Assembly (NCBI GenBank): GCA_017646785.1 | Contig: JAGCLX010000060.1 | Coordinates: 1-33,401 of the forward strand | From: Alistipes sp. | GTDB lineage: Bacteria > Bacteroidota > Bacteroidia > Bacteroidales > Rikenellaceae | Direction of reading: 5' to 3' | DNA: 33,401 nt | Notes under the pieces: model-generated | What the model was told of the DNA's origin: nothing | What the model saw: the letters and a program-made list of their open reading frames with translations, nothing else | Database searches by the model: none | Program-made: the position numbers and the translations under genes | Shown here: piece by piece, positions 1-8,126 of the stretch | How positions within the stretch are numbered: the first letter of the stretch is position 1 | Layout of the letters: each line of letters starts with the position of its first letter

Positions 1-25
1 AACGATCGAATTTTTCTTTTGCCAT
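1..25 (-). CDS. tuf: Elongation factor Tu, N-terminal 8 residues only (runs off the window)
   Basis: Only the start of the gene is present. Read on the minus strand from the ATG at 25-23, it encodes MAKEKFDR, which matches the conserved beginning of Bacteroidales EF-Tu, the GTPase that delivers aminoacyl-tRNA to the ribosome. The context supports the call: it lies directly downstream of co-oriented tRNA-Thr, tRNA-Tyr and tRNA-Gly genes, an arrangement known for tuf in Bacteroidetes and other bacteria. The rest of the gene, including all GTPase motifs, is outside the window, so the call rests on eight residues and synteny. Confidence 0.8.
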
Positions 26-87
26 AGTAATAAAAGTATTTAAGTTTTTAAAGTTACTTCTACACTTTGTTTTACAACATAATGCGC

Positions 88-122
88 AACACTACGCTGG
101 TCTGGTTAAACCGTCGAGTGTT
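88..122 (-). other. Inverted repeat in the tRNA-Gly to tuf spacer
   Basis: The 114-nt spacer between tRNA-Gly and tuf holds no further tRNA that I can fold. It contains AACACT (88-93) paired with AGTGTT (117-122), enclosing a smaller possible GG/CC stem. It may be a processing or leader structure for the tuf message after release of the tRNAs. No U-tract follows, so it does not look like an intrinsic terminator. Confidence 0.35.
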
Positions 123-139
123 ACACCTGTCTTCTTTCG

Positions 140-212
140 AGCGGAAGACGAGGCTCAAACTCGCGACCCGTAGCTTGGAAGGCTACTGCTCTATCAACTG
201 AGCTACTTCCGC
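140..212 (-). tRNA. tRNA-Gly (anticodon TCC)
   Basis: The minus strand folds as a complete cloverleaf: acceptor GCGGAAG pairs with CTTCCGC, the D arm contains AGCTCAGTTGATAGAGC, the anticodon loop is CTTCCAA with anticodon TCC, and the T arm contains GAGTTTGAGCC. The discriminator base is U and CCA is not encoded. It is the last tRNA before tuf in a co-transcribed Thr-Tyr-Gly-tuf unit. Confidence 0.95.
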
Positions 213-289
213 AAAAATACACCGTTCAGAGTATGCCTCACTCATTACCGAGTGAATTCGTTGCATCTCCGACGGCGTCGTTTTCACTG

Positions 290-372
290 TGGGAAGAGAT
301 GGATTCGAACCACCGAAGGCGTGCGCCAGCAGATTTACAGTCTGCCCCATTTGGCCACTCTGGTATCTTCCC
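290..372 (-). tRNA. tRNA-Tyr (anticodon GTA)
   Basis: On the minus strand the acceptor GGGAAGA pairs with TCTTCCC. The anticodon loop CTGTAAA carries GTA. A long variable arm makes it 83 nt, as expected for a class II tRNA-Tyr, and the T loop has GGTTCGAATCC. The discriminator is A. It sits between tRNA-Thr and tRNA-Gly in the tuf operon. Confidence 0.95.
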
Positions 373-402
373 AGTATTTCAATCTCGTTCCCGAAATGTT
401 AG

Positions 403-476
403 AGCCGATGGAGGGATTCGAACCCCCGACCAGCTGATTACAAATCAGCTGCTCTGGCCAACTGAGCTACATCGGC
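403..476 (-). tRNA. tRNA-Thr (anticodon TGT)
   Basis: On the minus strand GCCGATG pairs with CATCGGC in the acceptor stem, the D arm is AGCTCAGTTGGCCAGAGC, the anticodon loop TTTGTAA carries TGT, and the T arm has the canonical GGTTCGAATCC. It is the promoter-proximal tRNA of the Thr-Tyr-Gly-tuf transcript. Confidence 0.95.
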
Positions 477-498
477 GTTGTAATTCGTTTACGGAGTG

Positions 499-529
499 CA
501 AAGGTAATGACTTTTTTTTAATCTGCAAA
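499..529 (-). promoter_or_regulatory. Promoter of the tRNA-Thr/Tyr/Gly-tuf operon
   Basis: Read on the minus strand there is TTTG (529-526), a 19-nt spacer, and TAccTTTG (506-499). This is an exact match to the Bacteroidetes sigma-ABfr consensus TTTG-N19-TAnnTTTG. Transcription would begin a few bases later, roughly 15-20 nt before tRNA-Thr, which fits a stable-RNA promoter. Confidence 0.85.
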
Positions 530-830
530 TTTTTTGCAAACTTTTTTTCAAAAAAAATCATTTTTACTCTTTCAAAGAACTTTTTGCCCCATTTTGCATG
601 GGTTTTGGCGCAAAATCGAGTGCAAATATACAACTAATTTGTAAATAGAGAAACACTCTTACAACTTTTTTTCGCTTTACCACCCATTTTTTTAGCATAA
701 CGGGGGCTTTTTAGGCTATACCTATTTATATATAAAGGGCGAGCCTGGGCTTTCGCGCTGATAAAAATCGTGGTATCATGGCAGATTATACCCCCATTCG
801 CAAGATTGATAGAAAATATACCTCATAAAT
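530..830. other. AT-rich intergenic spacer between the divergent tRNA-tuf and slyD promoters
   Basis: This stretch is rich in A/T homopolymers, mainly runs of T or A between 541 and 700. I see no credible coding frame, RNA gene or strong hairpin in it. Its job appears to be separating two divergent promoters. Confidence 0.6.
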
Positions 831-861
831 TTTGCAACTCCCCTCTAAGTCGTTATCTTTG
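831..861 (+). promoter_or_regulatory. Promoter of slyD
   Basis: TTTG at 831-834, a 19-nt spacer and TAtcTTTG at 854-861 match the Bacteroidetes primary promoter consensus exactly. The predicted transcription start is close to 868, giving a 5' leader of about 40 nt before the ATG at 907. There is no Shine-Dalgarno motif, as is usual for this phylum. Confidence 0.85.
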
Positions 862-906
862 CAGCCACATTCACTAAGTGATATTAACTATTAAATTATA
901 AAACAA

Positions 907-1461
907 ATGAAAGTAGAGCAGAACAAGATGGTGAGCGTTGACTACAAGCTCACTGTAGATGGTCAGATTGCAGATCAGTCACAGCCTGGTCAGCCTTTGG
1001 AGTTTATTTGCGGCATGGGCATGTTGTTGCCTAAGTTCGAGGAGGCTATCATGGGTAAGGAGCCCGGCGAGTCAGTATCATTCACTCTCGAGGCTAAGGA
1101 TGGCTACGGCGAGGTTATCGCTGAGGCTATCGTTGAGTTGCCCAAGACTGTATTCATGATGGACGGCAAGGTTGCTGAGGATATCCTCTTCGTAGGCAGC
1201 CAGATTCCTATGGCTACAGCAGATGGCCAGCACATGATGGGTATTGTTAAGGAGGTTAAGGAGGAGTCTGTTATGATGGACTTCAACCACCCTATGGCAG
1301 GCAAGACTTTGAACTTCGATGTTACTGTTGTTGATGTACGCGACACAGCACCCGAGGATCTTGCTAAGTTCATGGGCGGTGGCTGCAGCTGCGGTGACTG
1401 CGGTGGTAGCTGCGGTGACCACGAGTGTGGCGATGGTTGCGACTGCAACGGCTGCCACTAA
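907..1461 (+). CDS. slyD: FKBP-type peptidyl-prolyl cis-trans isomerase, SlyD family
   Basis: The product (184 aa) is a cytoplasmic prolyl isomerase and metallochaperone of the SlyD type. Residues 1-65 and about 120-150 form the FKBP fold, with the family signature LTVDGQIAD...PLEFICGMGMLLPKFEEAI and AKDGYGE. The segment in between (about 70-120) is the insert-in-flap chaperone domain. The tail from about 157 is extremely Cys/Gly-rich, with eight Cys and two His in roughly 28 residues, resembling the metal-binding tail that lets E. coli SlyD bind nickel and zinc. The gene is monocistronic, with its own consensus promoter upstream and a strong hairpin downstream. No hydrogenase or nickel gene lies near it, so the metal served is unknown. 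Family identification is confident. Confidence 0.93.
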   Translation: MKVEQNKMVSVDYKLTVDGQIADQSQPGQPLEFICGMGMLLPKFEEAIMGKEPGESVSFTLEAKDGYGEVIAEAIVELPKTVFMMDGKVAEDILFVGSQIPMATADGQHMMGIVKEVKEESVMMDFNHPMAGKTLNFDVTVVDVRDTAPEDLAKFMGGGCSCGDCGGSCGDHECGDGCDCNGCH

Positions 1462-1482
1462 TAGTGCAAGCTCATAAATAAC

Positions 1483-1523
1483 GATTGTAGGGTGTCCACG
1501 AACTTGTTGGACACCCTACAATC
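1483..1523. terminator. Bidirectional hairpin terminator between slyD and kdsC
   Basis: A perfect 16-bp stem (1483-1498 with 1508-1523) closes a 9-nt loop. It lies between the convergent stops of slyD and kdsC and could end both transcripts. The U-tract after it is short on both strands (ATTTTAA on the plus side). Confidence 0.85.
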
Positions 1524-1540
1524 ATTTTAAGACCCATGTC

Positions 1541-2074
1541 TTAGTGATTTATACCAAGCACACCCTTCAGATTTTTAGCCCACTTACCCTGAGCGCGCAT
1601 AACCTGTTCCACAATGTCGCGCACAGCACCATGGCCTCCATTAAATTCCGACACATAGCGCGAAGCCTCAACAACCTCCATAGCGGCATCGGCAGGACAC
1701 ACGGGGATACCCACCATGCGCATACACTCCAAGTCGGGGATATCATCACCCATATATATCACATCCTCTGGATTTAGATTATAGTCAGCTATTATCTCAT
1801 TGATAGCCTGTGTCTTATCCATGCAATTAAGATACATGCGTGTCACGCCGAGCATGGTCAAACGATTTTCGAGCATCTTGCCTCGGCCACCCGATATGAT
1901 ACAGACCTTGATACCCTCACGAATGGCTGACGCAATAGCGTATCCATCCTTTGCATTATAGCGACGGATAAAATCACCATCGGGGGTTGGGATGATACCA
2001 CCATCGGTCATCACGCCATCCACATCGAGGACGATAGCCTCAACGCGAGCTATATCTTCTTTGAAGTTTCCCAT
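1541..2074 (-). CDS. kdsC: 3-deoxy-D-manno-octulosonate 8-phosphate phosphatase, KdsC-type HAD
   Basis: This 177-aa HAD-superfamily phosphatase would hydrolyse KDO 8-phosphate to KDO, a step in lipid A/LPS inner-core synthesis in the cytoplasm. HAD motif I is LDVDGVMTDG (nucleophile D17, D19). Motif II is the IISGG region, and motif IV is MGDDIPD. There is no cap domain, which is typical of the C0-type tetrameric KdsC family, and the length is normal. Its start overlaps the end of the upstream YihY-DUF2520 gene by 25 nt, so translational coupling is likely. The pairing of a DUF2520 protein with kdsC is common in Bacteroidales. It is the last gene of the minus-strand operon. Confidence 0.9.
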   Translation of the reverse strand: MGNFKEDIARVEAIVLDVDGVMTDGGIIPTPDGDFIRRYNAKDGYAIASAIREGIKVCIISGGRGKMLENRLTMLGVTRMYLNCMDKTQAINEIIADYNLNPEDVIYMGDDIPDLECMRMVGIPVCPADAAMEVVEASRYVSEFNGGHGAVRDIVEQVMRAQGKWAKNLKGVLGINH

Positions 2075-3771
2075 ATACTTTCAGTTATGTATTTGTAGAT
2101 TTTTTGTTTGCTCTCCTTGTCCTTAAGCATCGCCATGTGGCGCTCCGTCACAACCACATCACCTCGCACAGCGGGTCCCGTCTGCACGCTTCGAGGGTCA
2201 CTCGAGGCTATGGCCTTGGCTGCCGTCTCACGAATTAACGGCTTTAGGACATCAAAATCCAAACCTGCACGCTCAACAACATCGTCACCCACAGCATAGA
2301 GGTGGTTCACAAAGTTGTTGACATAGACACCCGCAAGATGTATCACCCTACGGCGCTCCGAATCGGCATACTCCACGCGAGAACTTATATGCGAAGCGAT
2401 GCGCATAAGGCGCTCTGTAGTAGCGGTATTATCAGACTCAATAAATAGCGGGACATCGCTAAGGCACACCTCCCTGCCACTTGTAAAGCTCTGCAATGGG
2501 TAAATAATACCGCGTCCACCCTCACGCTTTGCGATGGCATCCATCGGCACGCTACCCGCCGTGTGCACCACAATGGAATCCGCAGGCACGTTGAGCGACG
2601 CTGCGACATCTGCTACCGCCCTATCGCTCACCGCGATGATGTAGATATCGGCAGGAGCTATCATCTCCATATCGCCACACCACATCGTATCAGCAATCTC
2701 AGCAATAGCTCTTCCGCGCTCCTCATTGCGAGAGAATATCTGGCGCAACACCATATCCTCACACTTCGAAAGTGTGCGTGCAAAAGCCTCGGCAACATTA
2801 CCCGAGCCGACTACGACAACACTGGTAACGCTATCATCATTCGCCACCGCCACCTTGATACGTCTGCGGTCGATATACTCATAGCGATCTCGGTACTGCC
2901 ACACGGCACACAGCTCACAGCCCACAAGGATTATGTTCCACGACACCTGCAACCATATTATAAAGAGTGGCAAGGCGGCCAAACTACCATATATGATGTT
3001 GTACGCCGTCATCATCTGCTGGAAGTAGACATAGCCACTCATCCACAGCGAGAGTGACACACCCGCCACAGAACCTGCATATAGAGCATTACGCCATCCC
3101 ACATTGGTATAGGGGAGGTACTTATACATCAGCATGGCTGCCACCATCACAGACAGGGTCGAGGTGATGCTACCAACGACATCGTTCACTCCATCGCCCA
3201 AGCCCACCATAGCGAGTAAATCGTAGGCAAAGGTCATTGCCGACAACAAGAGCGTGGGCACGAATAGCGCGATGATGACATAGGCCATATACCTATGTAT
3301 GAAGCTACGCGAGTCTACAACATTAAAGACTCTATTGAACGAGCCCTCTACGGTGCGGAATAGGGCAAACACCATGAATATCAACATGGCGATACCCACA
3401 ATAGCCAAAAAACCCGGGGCGATATTCTCCACTGCGCCATTTGCCGTGGCAAGCAGGTTATCAAGCATAGCGTGCCACTTATCGGGAACACTGCTGTAGA
3501 TGAGTGGTACGCACCTATCCACAACATCTATCTTACGAAGGATGAGCAGTGCGAGAGTCAACACTGGCACCAGCGCCAAGAGCGTATATAGCGTCAGCGC
3601 GGCACTATCCACCATTGTGCGGTGTACGTTGACACCACGCAGCGTATAGTACACAAGACGGTAACCCTTGCGCAGGTGACTACGCTCGGCAGCATCCACG
3701 CTGAGCAGATTGTGATGTATCAACTGCTCCGCATTCTGCAATAGACTCTTTATCCTATCTACAAGTTTCAT
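2050..3771 (-). CDS. YihY/BrkB-family membrane protein fused to a Rossmann-DUF2520 domain
   Basis: One uninterrupted 573-aa frame joins two proteins normally encoded separately. Residues 1 to about 297 are a YihY/virulence factor BrkB-type inner-membrane domain with about six hydrophobic segments (near 60-80, 118-138, 162-185, 203-217, 230-248, 265-290). Residues about 315-573 are a ProC-like oxidoreductase: the beta strand VVVVGSGNVAEAF (318-330) supplies the dinucleotide-binding GxGNxA loop, and a helical DUF2520 region contains HLAGVYVNNFVNHLYA. The linker near 298-314 is charged (YIDRRRIKVAVANDDS), so the Rossmann part should face the cytoplasm. The stop overlaps kdsC by 25 nt and the start overlaps the methyltransferase gene by 17 nt. 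The function of either half is not established; the old 'ribonuclease BN' label for YihY is not supported by the family's membrane topology. The domain calls are firm; the fusion depends on the read being correct. Confidence 0.85.
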   Translation of the reverse strand: MKLVDRIKSLLQNAEQLIHHNLLSVDAAERSHLRKGYRLVYYTLRGVNVHRTMVDSAALTLYTLLALVPVLTLALLILRKIDVVDRCVPLIYSSVPDKWHAMLDNLLATANGAVENIAPGFLAIVGIAMLIFMVFALFRTVEGSFNRVFNVVDSRSFIHRYMAYVIIALFVPTLLLSAMTFAYDLLAMVGLGDGVNDVVGSITSTLSVMVAAMLMYKYLPYTNVGWRNALYAGSVAGVSLSLWMSGYVYFQQMMTAYNIIYGSLAALPLFIIWLQVSWNIILVGCELCAVWQYRDRYEYIDRRRIKVAVANDDSVTSVVVVGSGNVAEAFARTLSKCEDMVLRQIFSRNEERGRAIAEIADTMWCGDMEMIAPADIYIIAVSDRAVADVAASLNVPADSIVVHTAGSVPMDAIAKREGGRGIIYPLQSFTSGREVCLSDVPLFIESDNTATTERLMRIASHISSRVEYADSERRRVIHLAGVYVNNFVNHLYAVGDDVVERAGLDFDVLKPLIRETAAKAIASSDPRSVQTGPAVRGDVVVTERHMAMLKDKESKQKIYKYITESIWETSKKI

Positions 3772-4933
3772 AATTGCAAGGTTTTAGGTGTACAACCCAT
3801 GTATCTCCCTCTATCGTCGTTAGCGCAACAAGCCTATCGCTGCCAGCCTTAGCTCCCGTTGCACGACGCACAACATCTATCGAAAGCGAGGTGTCACGCT
3901 TCATAATCTCCACGCCCACACCCTTCCATAGGCGCTTAAGCTCCTTGGGGCGATATGGATCTATGTGCTCTATCTCAAACACCCTCGCCGGCAACTTCTC
4001 GTTAGGAAGCTCGCGCGCAAAGGCATATCCATTATTACTCCATATCGAGGCATAGGGACTAAGTGCTGCTATGGCCACGCGCGCCTTCTGCAGCGCCACA
4101 TCGGGGACAAGCAAATAGCGATAATCCGCAGGGCTAAAGCGCTCACCACAAGGCTCTTCACCCATGGCTTCACGACTAAAGCACCACTCACCCTCACCGA
4201 CAACAGCTACTCGTAGCATATCGCGCTCGGCATTGGTGTAGATGTTAACCTCCTTGCACTCACCGCCGATAGACACTACCTCCACCTCCGCAGGGCTACA
4301 CAACCTAAAGGCCTCGGCGCAGTCAAACATGGGCGACAGCTTAATAGCCACGCGCTTAGCCACCTCATGCAGTCGAGGCATTAGCGCTACGACATTGGGC
4401 GAACAGTCCTCCATGCAGACCATCTTCTTACCCTCCGCAGAGCGGCGGTCGGGGTCGACAAACACCCAGTCGAACTTATCCGTCGTAGAGGCGACATACT
4501 CCTCTGAAGAAGCTGTCACAACCTCCACATTATCAATACCCAATAGCGACATATTATATCTAACAACCTCTGCAATAGCCTCATCGCGCTCCACGCTCAC
4601 CACACGCTCAAAATGCTCTGCAAGAGCCATGGTGTCGATGCCAAGACCACACGTCATATCCAACACCGAGCCTCCCGACAAGGGCTTACGACATGCGCTC
4701 TCCTCGCTTGAGCACTGCTCGAAAGCACGAGGCGGAATTATGCAACGCGCCTCATACAACGAGGGTAGCTTACAGCGCGCACGCTGCAGGTACTTGACTT
4801 GCGTAGCTACAAGCGCAGCATGAGCCACGCTCTTACTCAGGGCTATCTTAGCAGGGTCGCGCTCGATATTTTCATCAATAGCGCGACGCACCTCCTCCCT
4901 GCGCAATATGTCGAGGTCGTCATTCGTAATCAT
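3755..4933 (-). CDS. Class I SAM-dependent methyltransferase with THUMP-like C-terminus (PG_1098 family)
   Basis: This 392-aa protein resembles the Bacteroidetes PG_1098 family. Residues 90-100 (VLDMTCGLGID) form the SAM-binding motif I. VSVERDE follows as motif II, and VFVDPDRRS (157-165) occupies the motif IV position. The region after about 225 looks like the ferredoxin-like and THUMP-like domains seen in RNA-modifying enzymes, so an RNA substrate is likely, but the target base is unknown. The N-terminal 80 residues are helical. It overlaps both neighbours (14 nt with comEC, 17 nt with the fusion gene), which places it inside one operon. ATG at 4933 is the only reasonable start. Confidence 0.83.
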   Translation of the reverse strand: MITNDDLDILRREEVRRAIDENIERDPAKIALSKSVAHAALVATQVKYLQRARCKLPSLYEARCIIPPRAFEQCSSEESACRKPLSGGSVLDMTCGLGIDTMALAEHFERVVSVERDEAIAEVVRYNMSLLGIDNVEVVTASSEEYVASTTDKFDWVFVDPDRRSAEGKKMVCMEDCSPNVVALMPRLHEVAKRVAIKLSPMFDCAEAFRLCSPAEVEVVSIGGECKEVNIYTNAERDMLRVAVVGEGEWCFSREAMGEEPCGERFSPADYRYLLVPDVALQKARVAIAALSPYASIWSNNGYAFARELPNEKLPARVFEIEHIDPYRPKELKRLWKGVGVEIMKRDTSLSIDVVRRATGAKAGSDRLVALTTIEGDTWVVHLKPCNYETCR

Positions 4934-6440
4934 AACGAGGCAAAGTTACCACTTTTTTTTGATTTATACTCCAGTAGAGCATTGTAATAGCTATATATAC
5001 AAGGTAGCAGATAGCAACTCCCCACTCCGGCATGGTGTAGTCGACAGCTGCAAACGGCAAGTGCGCCGCCCACTCCACAACGCCATTCTGCACCGACGCA
5101 GCCCACTCCGACGCAACAGCAAATGGCATAGCGACAGGAATAGGTAGCAGCAGCGTGAGCACTCCGCCAATAACCACAACGTAGCTAAAGAGCAATACGC
5201 ATGGCGTAAGCACCACGCCGATAATCGGGAGATTACCGAAGGTGTGCGAGGTGATAGGTTGCGTCCACAGCGTAGCCACCACGCCTATCATAAACAGCGA
5301 GAACAGCCTCGACACAACCCACGGCCATCTGTTTGCCATACGCATCAACGGCACACCCCATGCGACAATGCCAAAGACGGCAGCAACAGAGAGTTGGAAA
5401 CTCACATCATAGAGGTAGCCGGGGTTAACAACCAACATTATAAATGCTGTGGCAGAGAGTACATTAACGCCATTGTATCTCGACGACGAGGCGCGCGCAA
5501 GTTGCAGCACAGTGAGCATAATCGCAGCACGCACAACCGATGGAGATGCTCCGCTCATAACGGCATACAGCCATATAGCAACAACCGATAGCAGGGCTGC
5601 AAGGCGATGCCCTCGATGCACGAAGCAGAGTGGCATAAACAGCACGCTGACAACCATAAGCACGATACCGAGGTGCAAGCCCGACACAGCCATAAGGTGA
5701 GTAAGGCCCGTCTTGGAGTAAGCAGCACGCAACTCTGCCGACATATCGTGGCGCGAGCCTGCGACCATAGCGACAACCACAGCATGCGAATCGTCATCGG
5801 CAGCGTAAGCGTCCAGCTTTCTAATAGCAGAGCTCTGCATATCTGTGGGCTCGGAGTGCGCCACGGAGATAACATTATAGCCATTCACCCCAACACCTCC
5901 GACAAAACCACGGCGATACAGCAAGTCGTTGTAGTCCTTGTTACGCGAAAGCCTACTACTCAACTTACCAAACATCGTCACCCTATCGCCATGGACAACA
6001 TCATCATTGCGCAACCATAGTATCACTTTGTAGTCTGCCTCAAGCCACCGCTCACCACTACGCCACCGCTCGATACGACCATCAGCAACGCGATAGTCAC
6101 CGCGGTCGGACGGTATACCCTCAACCGAAACAACCATCTCCACACTCTTATCGTAGGGAACAGTGATGGGCGGGTGGCGCAGCTCGGCAAGAAGATAACC
6201 CACAAACAACAGGGCCATAGCCATATACGCCAACGCCACTCTTCGTGAGATGGTAACAACGGTCAACACCGCAGCAAGGAGTATCACCCCTGCGACCACT
6301 GCCACAGGGAACACATAGTACTCACTAAGCACAATGCCCGCCACAAAGGGGACAAGCGCAAGAAACATAGGCACCGACTGGAGTCGATGCCCAAGTGAAG
6401 CAAAACTAAGCGACTTATGCGAGCGGTCTAATGCGCACAT
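4920..6440 (-). CDS. ComEC/Rec2-family competence protein, short form without the C-terminal MBL domain
   Basis: The product is a polytopic inner-membrane protein of the ComEC family, which forms the channel for single-stranded DNA uptake in natural transformation. After two or three N-terminal membrane helices comes a soluble DUF4131-like segment (about residues 75-190). The Competence domain follows, with the signature KTGLTHLMAVSGLHLGIVL and SGASPSVVRAAIM, then further helices to the C-terminus. The metallo-beta-lactamase domain of full-length ComEC is absent and the protein stops at about 506 aa. I use the ATG at 6440, which overlaps the upstream MBL gene by 26 nt; a longer frame to 6455 would begin with TTG. 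An ATG at 6368 (MFLALVPFVAG) is also plausible and would remove the overlap. It lies in the xerD-kdsC operon. Confidence 0.82.
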   Translation of the reverse strand: MCALDRSHKSLSFASLGHRLQSVPMFLALVPFVAGIVLSEYYVFPVAVVAGVILLAAVLTVVTISRRVALAYMAMALLFVGYLLAELRHPPITVPYDKSVEMVVSVEGIPSDRGDYRVADGRIERWRSGERWLEADYKVILWLRNDDVVHGDRVTMFGKLSSRLSRNKDYNDLLYRRGFVGGVGVNGYNVISVAHSEPTDMQSSAIRKLDAYAADDDSHAVVVAMVAGSRHDMSAELRAAYSKTGLTHLMAVSGLHLGIVLMVVSVLFMPLCFVHRGHRLAALLSVVAIWLYAVMSGASPSVVRAAIMLTVLQLARASSSRYNGVNVLSATAFIMLVVNPGYLYDVSFQLSVAAVFGIVAWGVPLMRMANRWPWVVSRLFSLFMIGVVATLWTQPITSHTFGNLPIIGVVLTPCVLLFSYVVVIGGVLTLLLPIPVAMPFAVASEWAASVQNGVVEWAAHLPFAAVDYTMPEWGVAICYLVYIAITMLYWSINQKKVVTLPRYDYE

Positions 6441-7134
6441 CGCACACTCCGTCAAGCATCTTAGCCAAGGCCTCTACGTCGGTAGGCTCATCAACCTGGC
6501 CATAGTGATAGGGGTAATAGATAGCAGGGCGCATCGCCTTAACAGCCTCAGCAGCCTGCTCAGGAGTCATGGTGTAGGGCTGATTGCAACAGATAAAGGC
6601 GATGTCGATGTTCTTCACGGTGCGCTGCTCCTCCGTTGGCTCCGTATCGCCCGACACATATATGCGAACAGCTCCTCCAAGGGTCACCACGTAGCCACAA
6701 TCCTCGCGCTCCCTAGGGTGGAACTGCAACTGGTGCTCCGAGGTGTTATACGCAGCGACAGCCTCAACCTTTACATCGCTAAATGGCTCAGCTACAGCAC
6801 CTGGGAGCATAGTATAGCAGTCACCAACAAAGCCCTCGGCAGAGGTCTTATCCAAGAGTATGTGTGTATCGCTCTTGATGAGATTGTCTATCGCCGCCAT
6901 ATCGAAGTGGTCGTAATGAGAGTGGGTAACAAGGATGATGTCCGCCTTAGGCAACTTATCGTACTCGGCATTCTCCATCACAGGGTCAACATAGATATGC
7001 TTATCCATATACTCTATCGCCACTGACGCATGAGCAAAGAAGGTCAACTTAAGTTTTTCGCCATTAACAACCAACTCATCACATGGGTAGTTAGGCTTGG
7101 TCTTACCACCAAAAAGTCTTTTGAACAATGACAT
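6415..7134 (-). CDS. MBL-fold metallo-hydrolase, UlaG-like
   Basis: This 239-aa protein belongs to the metallo-beta-lactamase superfamily. The metal-binding signature HSHYDHFD spans residues 71-78. It is preceded by FFAHASVAIEY and YVDPV, which are typical of UlaG-type hydrolases, and followed by the metal-ligand region YVSGDTEPT. A late histidine (YPYHYGQ) could be the last ligand. No signal peptide is visible. The substrate is unknown. The gene sits immediately upstream of, and overlaps, a ComEC gene that has lost its own MBL domain, so a functional link is possible, but the motif style is UlaG-like rather than the ComEC type (DVGQGD). It begins 8 nt after the alpha/beta hydrolase stop. Confidence 0.87.
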   Translation of the reverse strand: MSLFKRLFGGKTKPNYPCDELVVNGEKLKLTFFAHASVAIEYMDKHIYVDPVMENAEYDKLPKADIILVTHSHYDHFDMAAIDNLIKSDTHILLDKTSAEGFVGDCYTMLPGAVAEPFSDVKVEAVAAYNTSEHQLQFHPREREDCGYVVTLGGAVRIYVSGDTEPTEEQRTVKNIDIAFICCNQPYTMTPEQAAEAVKAMRPAIYYPYHYGQVDEPTDVEALAKMLDGVCDVRIRPLA

Positions 7135-7142
7135 AATACACT

Positions 7143-8114
7143 CTATTTTATACTGTTAATAAATTCCATTACTCTCTGTGCAAGGCCCTCACTGATGGGC
7201 AAGTTTGCATTTGTATACACACCCATCAGCTGCGCCACGCGGTCCGACGTGTCGGCGTCCTTCAGCACATGGGTCATATTCTCAAATATGCAGTGCTCAG
7301 CACTGGGGTTAGCCTCCTGCAAGCGCTTACCATTCGACACCGACACCTGCACATCTCTACCTCCCGACACAATAAGCATGGGTACATGACACTGCGCAGC
7401 AAGCTCCGCCGGCTCATACTTCATGTTGCTGATGATAAATGGCTGCACCGTGGGATGGAATAGCGACATCAACTCCGCGGGTATCTCCTCCATGGCAACC
7501 CTCTCTCCGCTCTTAAGCCTGCTGATGATGGTGCGACTCTTGACCATCAGTCCCATGTATGCTGGCACAAGCTGTTGCGAGAGCTGATAGTTGAGAATAT
7601 CGGCCATGTTATAGCCTGGCGCACATAGCAACACGACACCATCAAGACAAGGGGACTCCTCTGCAGCCAAGGCGAGTGCGATGAGTCCACCCTCGCTATG
7701 TCCCGCAACGACCACCCTCTCAAAGCCCTCAGTGCGCAGGAACTCCACACAGGTGCGGGCATCGTCTATATAGTCCTCGAACACCAAATTTGGGACATCC
7801 TCCGCAGGTATCGTGCTTAGGCCTACACCTCGCTTATCGTAACGCATAACGGCAACGCCACCATCAACAAGGGCGTCATCCAACATCTTATAGCAGTAGG
7901 TGTTAAGTCCCATACCAGAGTTGCCATAGCGGTCTGTGGGTCCCGACCCAGCAATAACCAATACAGCCGTTTTGCCTCCATCGGCCGACATATCTATCGT
8001 TGCGCTAATTTTACCCCACGCACACTCCACCGCAACATCGCGCGATTGAGCCATGGCACCAGTGGCAAAACCCATTGCAACCACAATACACATAATTATC
8101 TTTACAACTCTCAT
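7143..8114 (-). CDS. Secreted alpha/beta hydrolase (serine esterase/acyl-hydrolase type)
   Basis: This 323-aa protein starts with a signal peptide (MRVVKIIMCIVVAMGFATGAMA, read as adjoining segments, cleaved before QS), so it is exported to the periplasm. The hydrolase core shows an oxyanion-side motif VIAGSGPTDRYGN, the nucleophile elbow GHSEGG (S140), the acid region SGGRDVQV and the catalytic histidine in MTHVLKD. The layout matches bacterial family S9/BAAT-like or DUF-type esterases; the substrate cannot be named. I place the start at the ATG at 8114 rather than at the GTG at 8120, because it gives a cleaner signal peptide. It lies 12 nt after the xerD stop within the same operon. Confidence 0.85.
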   Translation of the reverse strand: MRVVKIIMCIVVAMGFATGAMAQSRDVAVECAWGKISATIDMSADGGKTAVLVIAGSGPTDRYGNSGMGLNTYCYKMLDDALVDGGVAVMRYDKRGVGLSTIPAEDVPNLVFEDYIDDARTCVEFLRTEGFERVVVAGHSEGGLIALALAAEESPCLDGVVLLCAPGYNMADILNYQLSQQLVPAYMGLMVKSRTIISRLKSGERVAMEEIPAELMSLFHPTVQPFIISNMKYEPAELAAQCHVPMLIVSGGRDVQVSVSNGKRLQEANPSAEHCIFENMTHVLKDADTSDRVAQLMGVYTNANLPISEGLAQRVMEFINSIK

Positions 8115-8126
8115 AGACACCGTATT

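Noticed and set aside
233..637. Open frames across the tRNA cluster
   Set aside because: They run through three well-folded tRNA genes and their promoter; the encoded peptides are tRNA-derived artefacts often misannotated as proteins.
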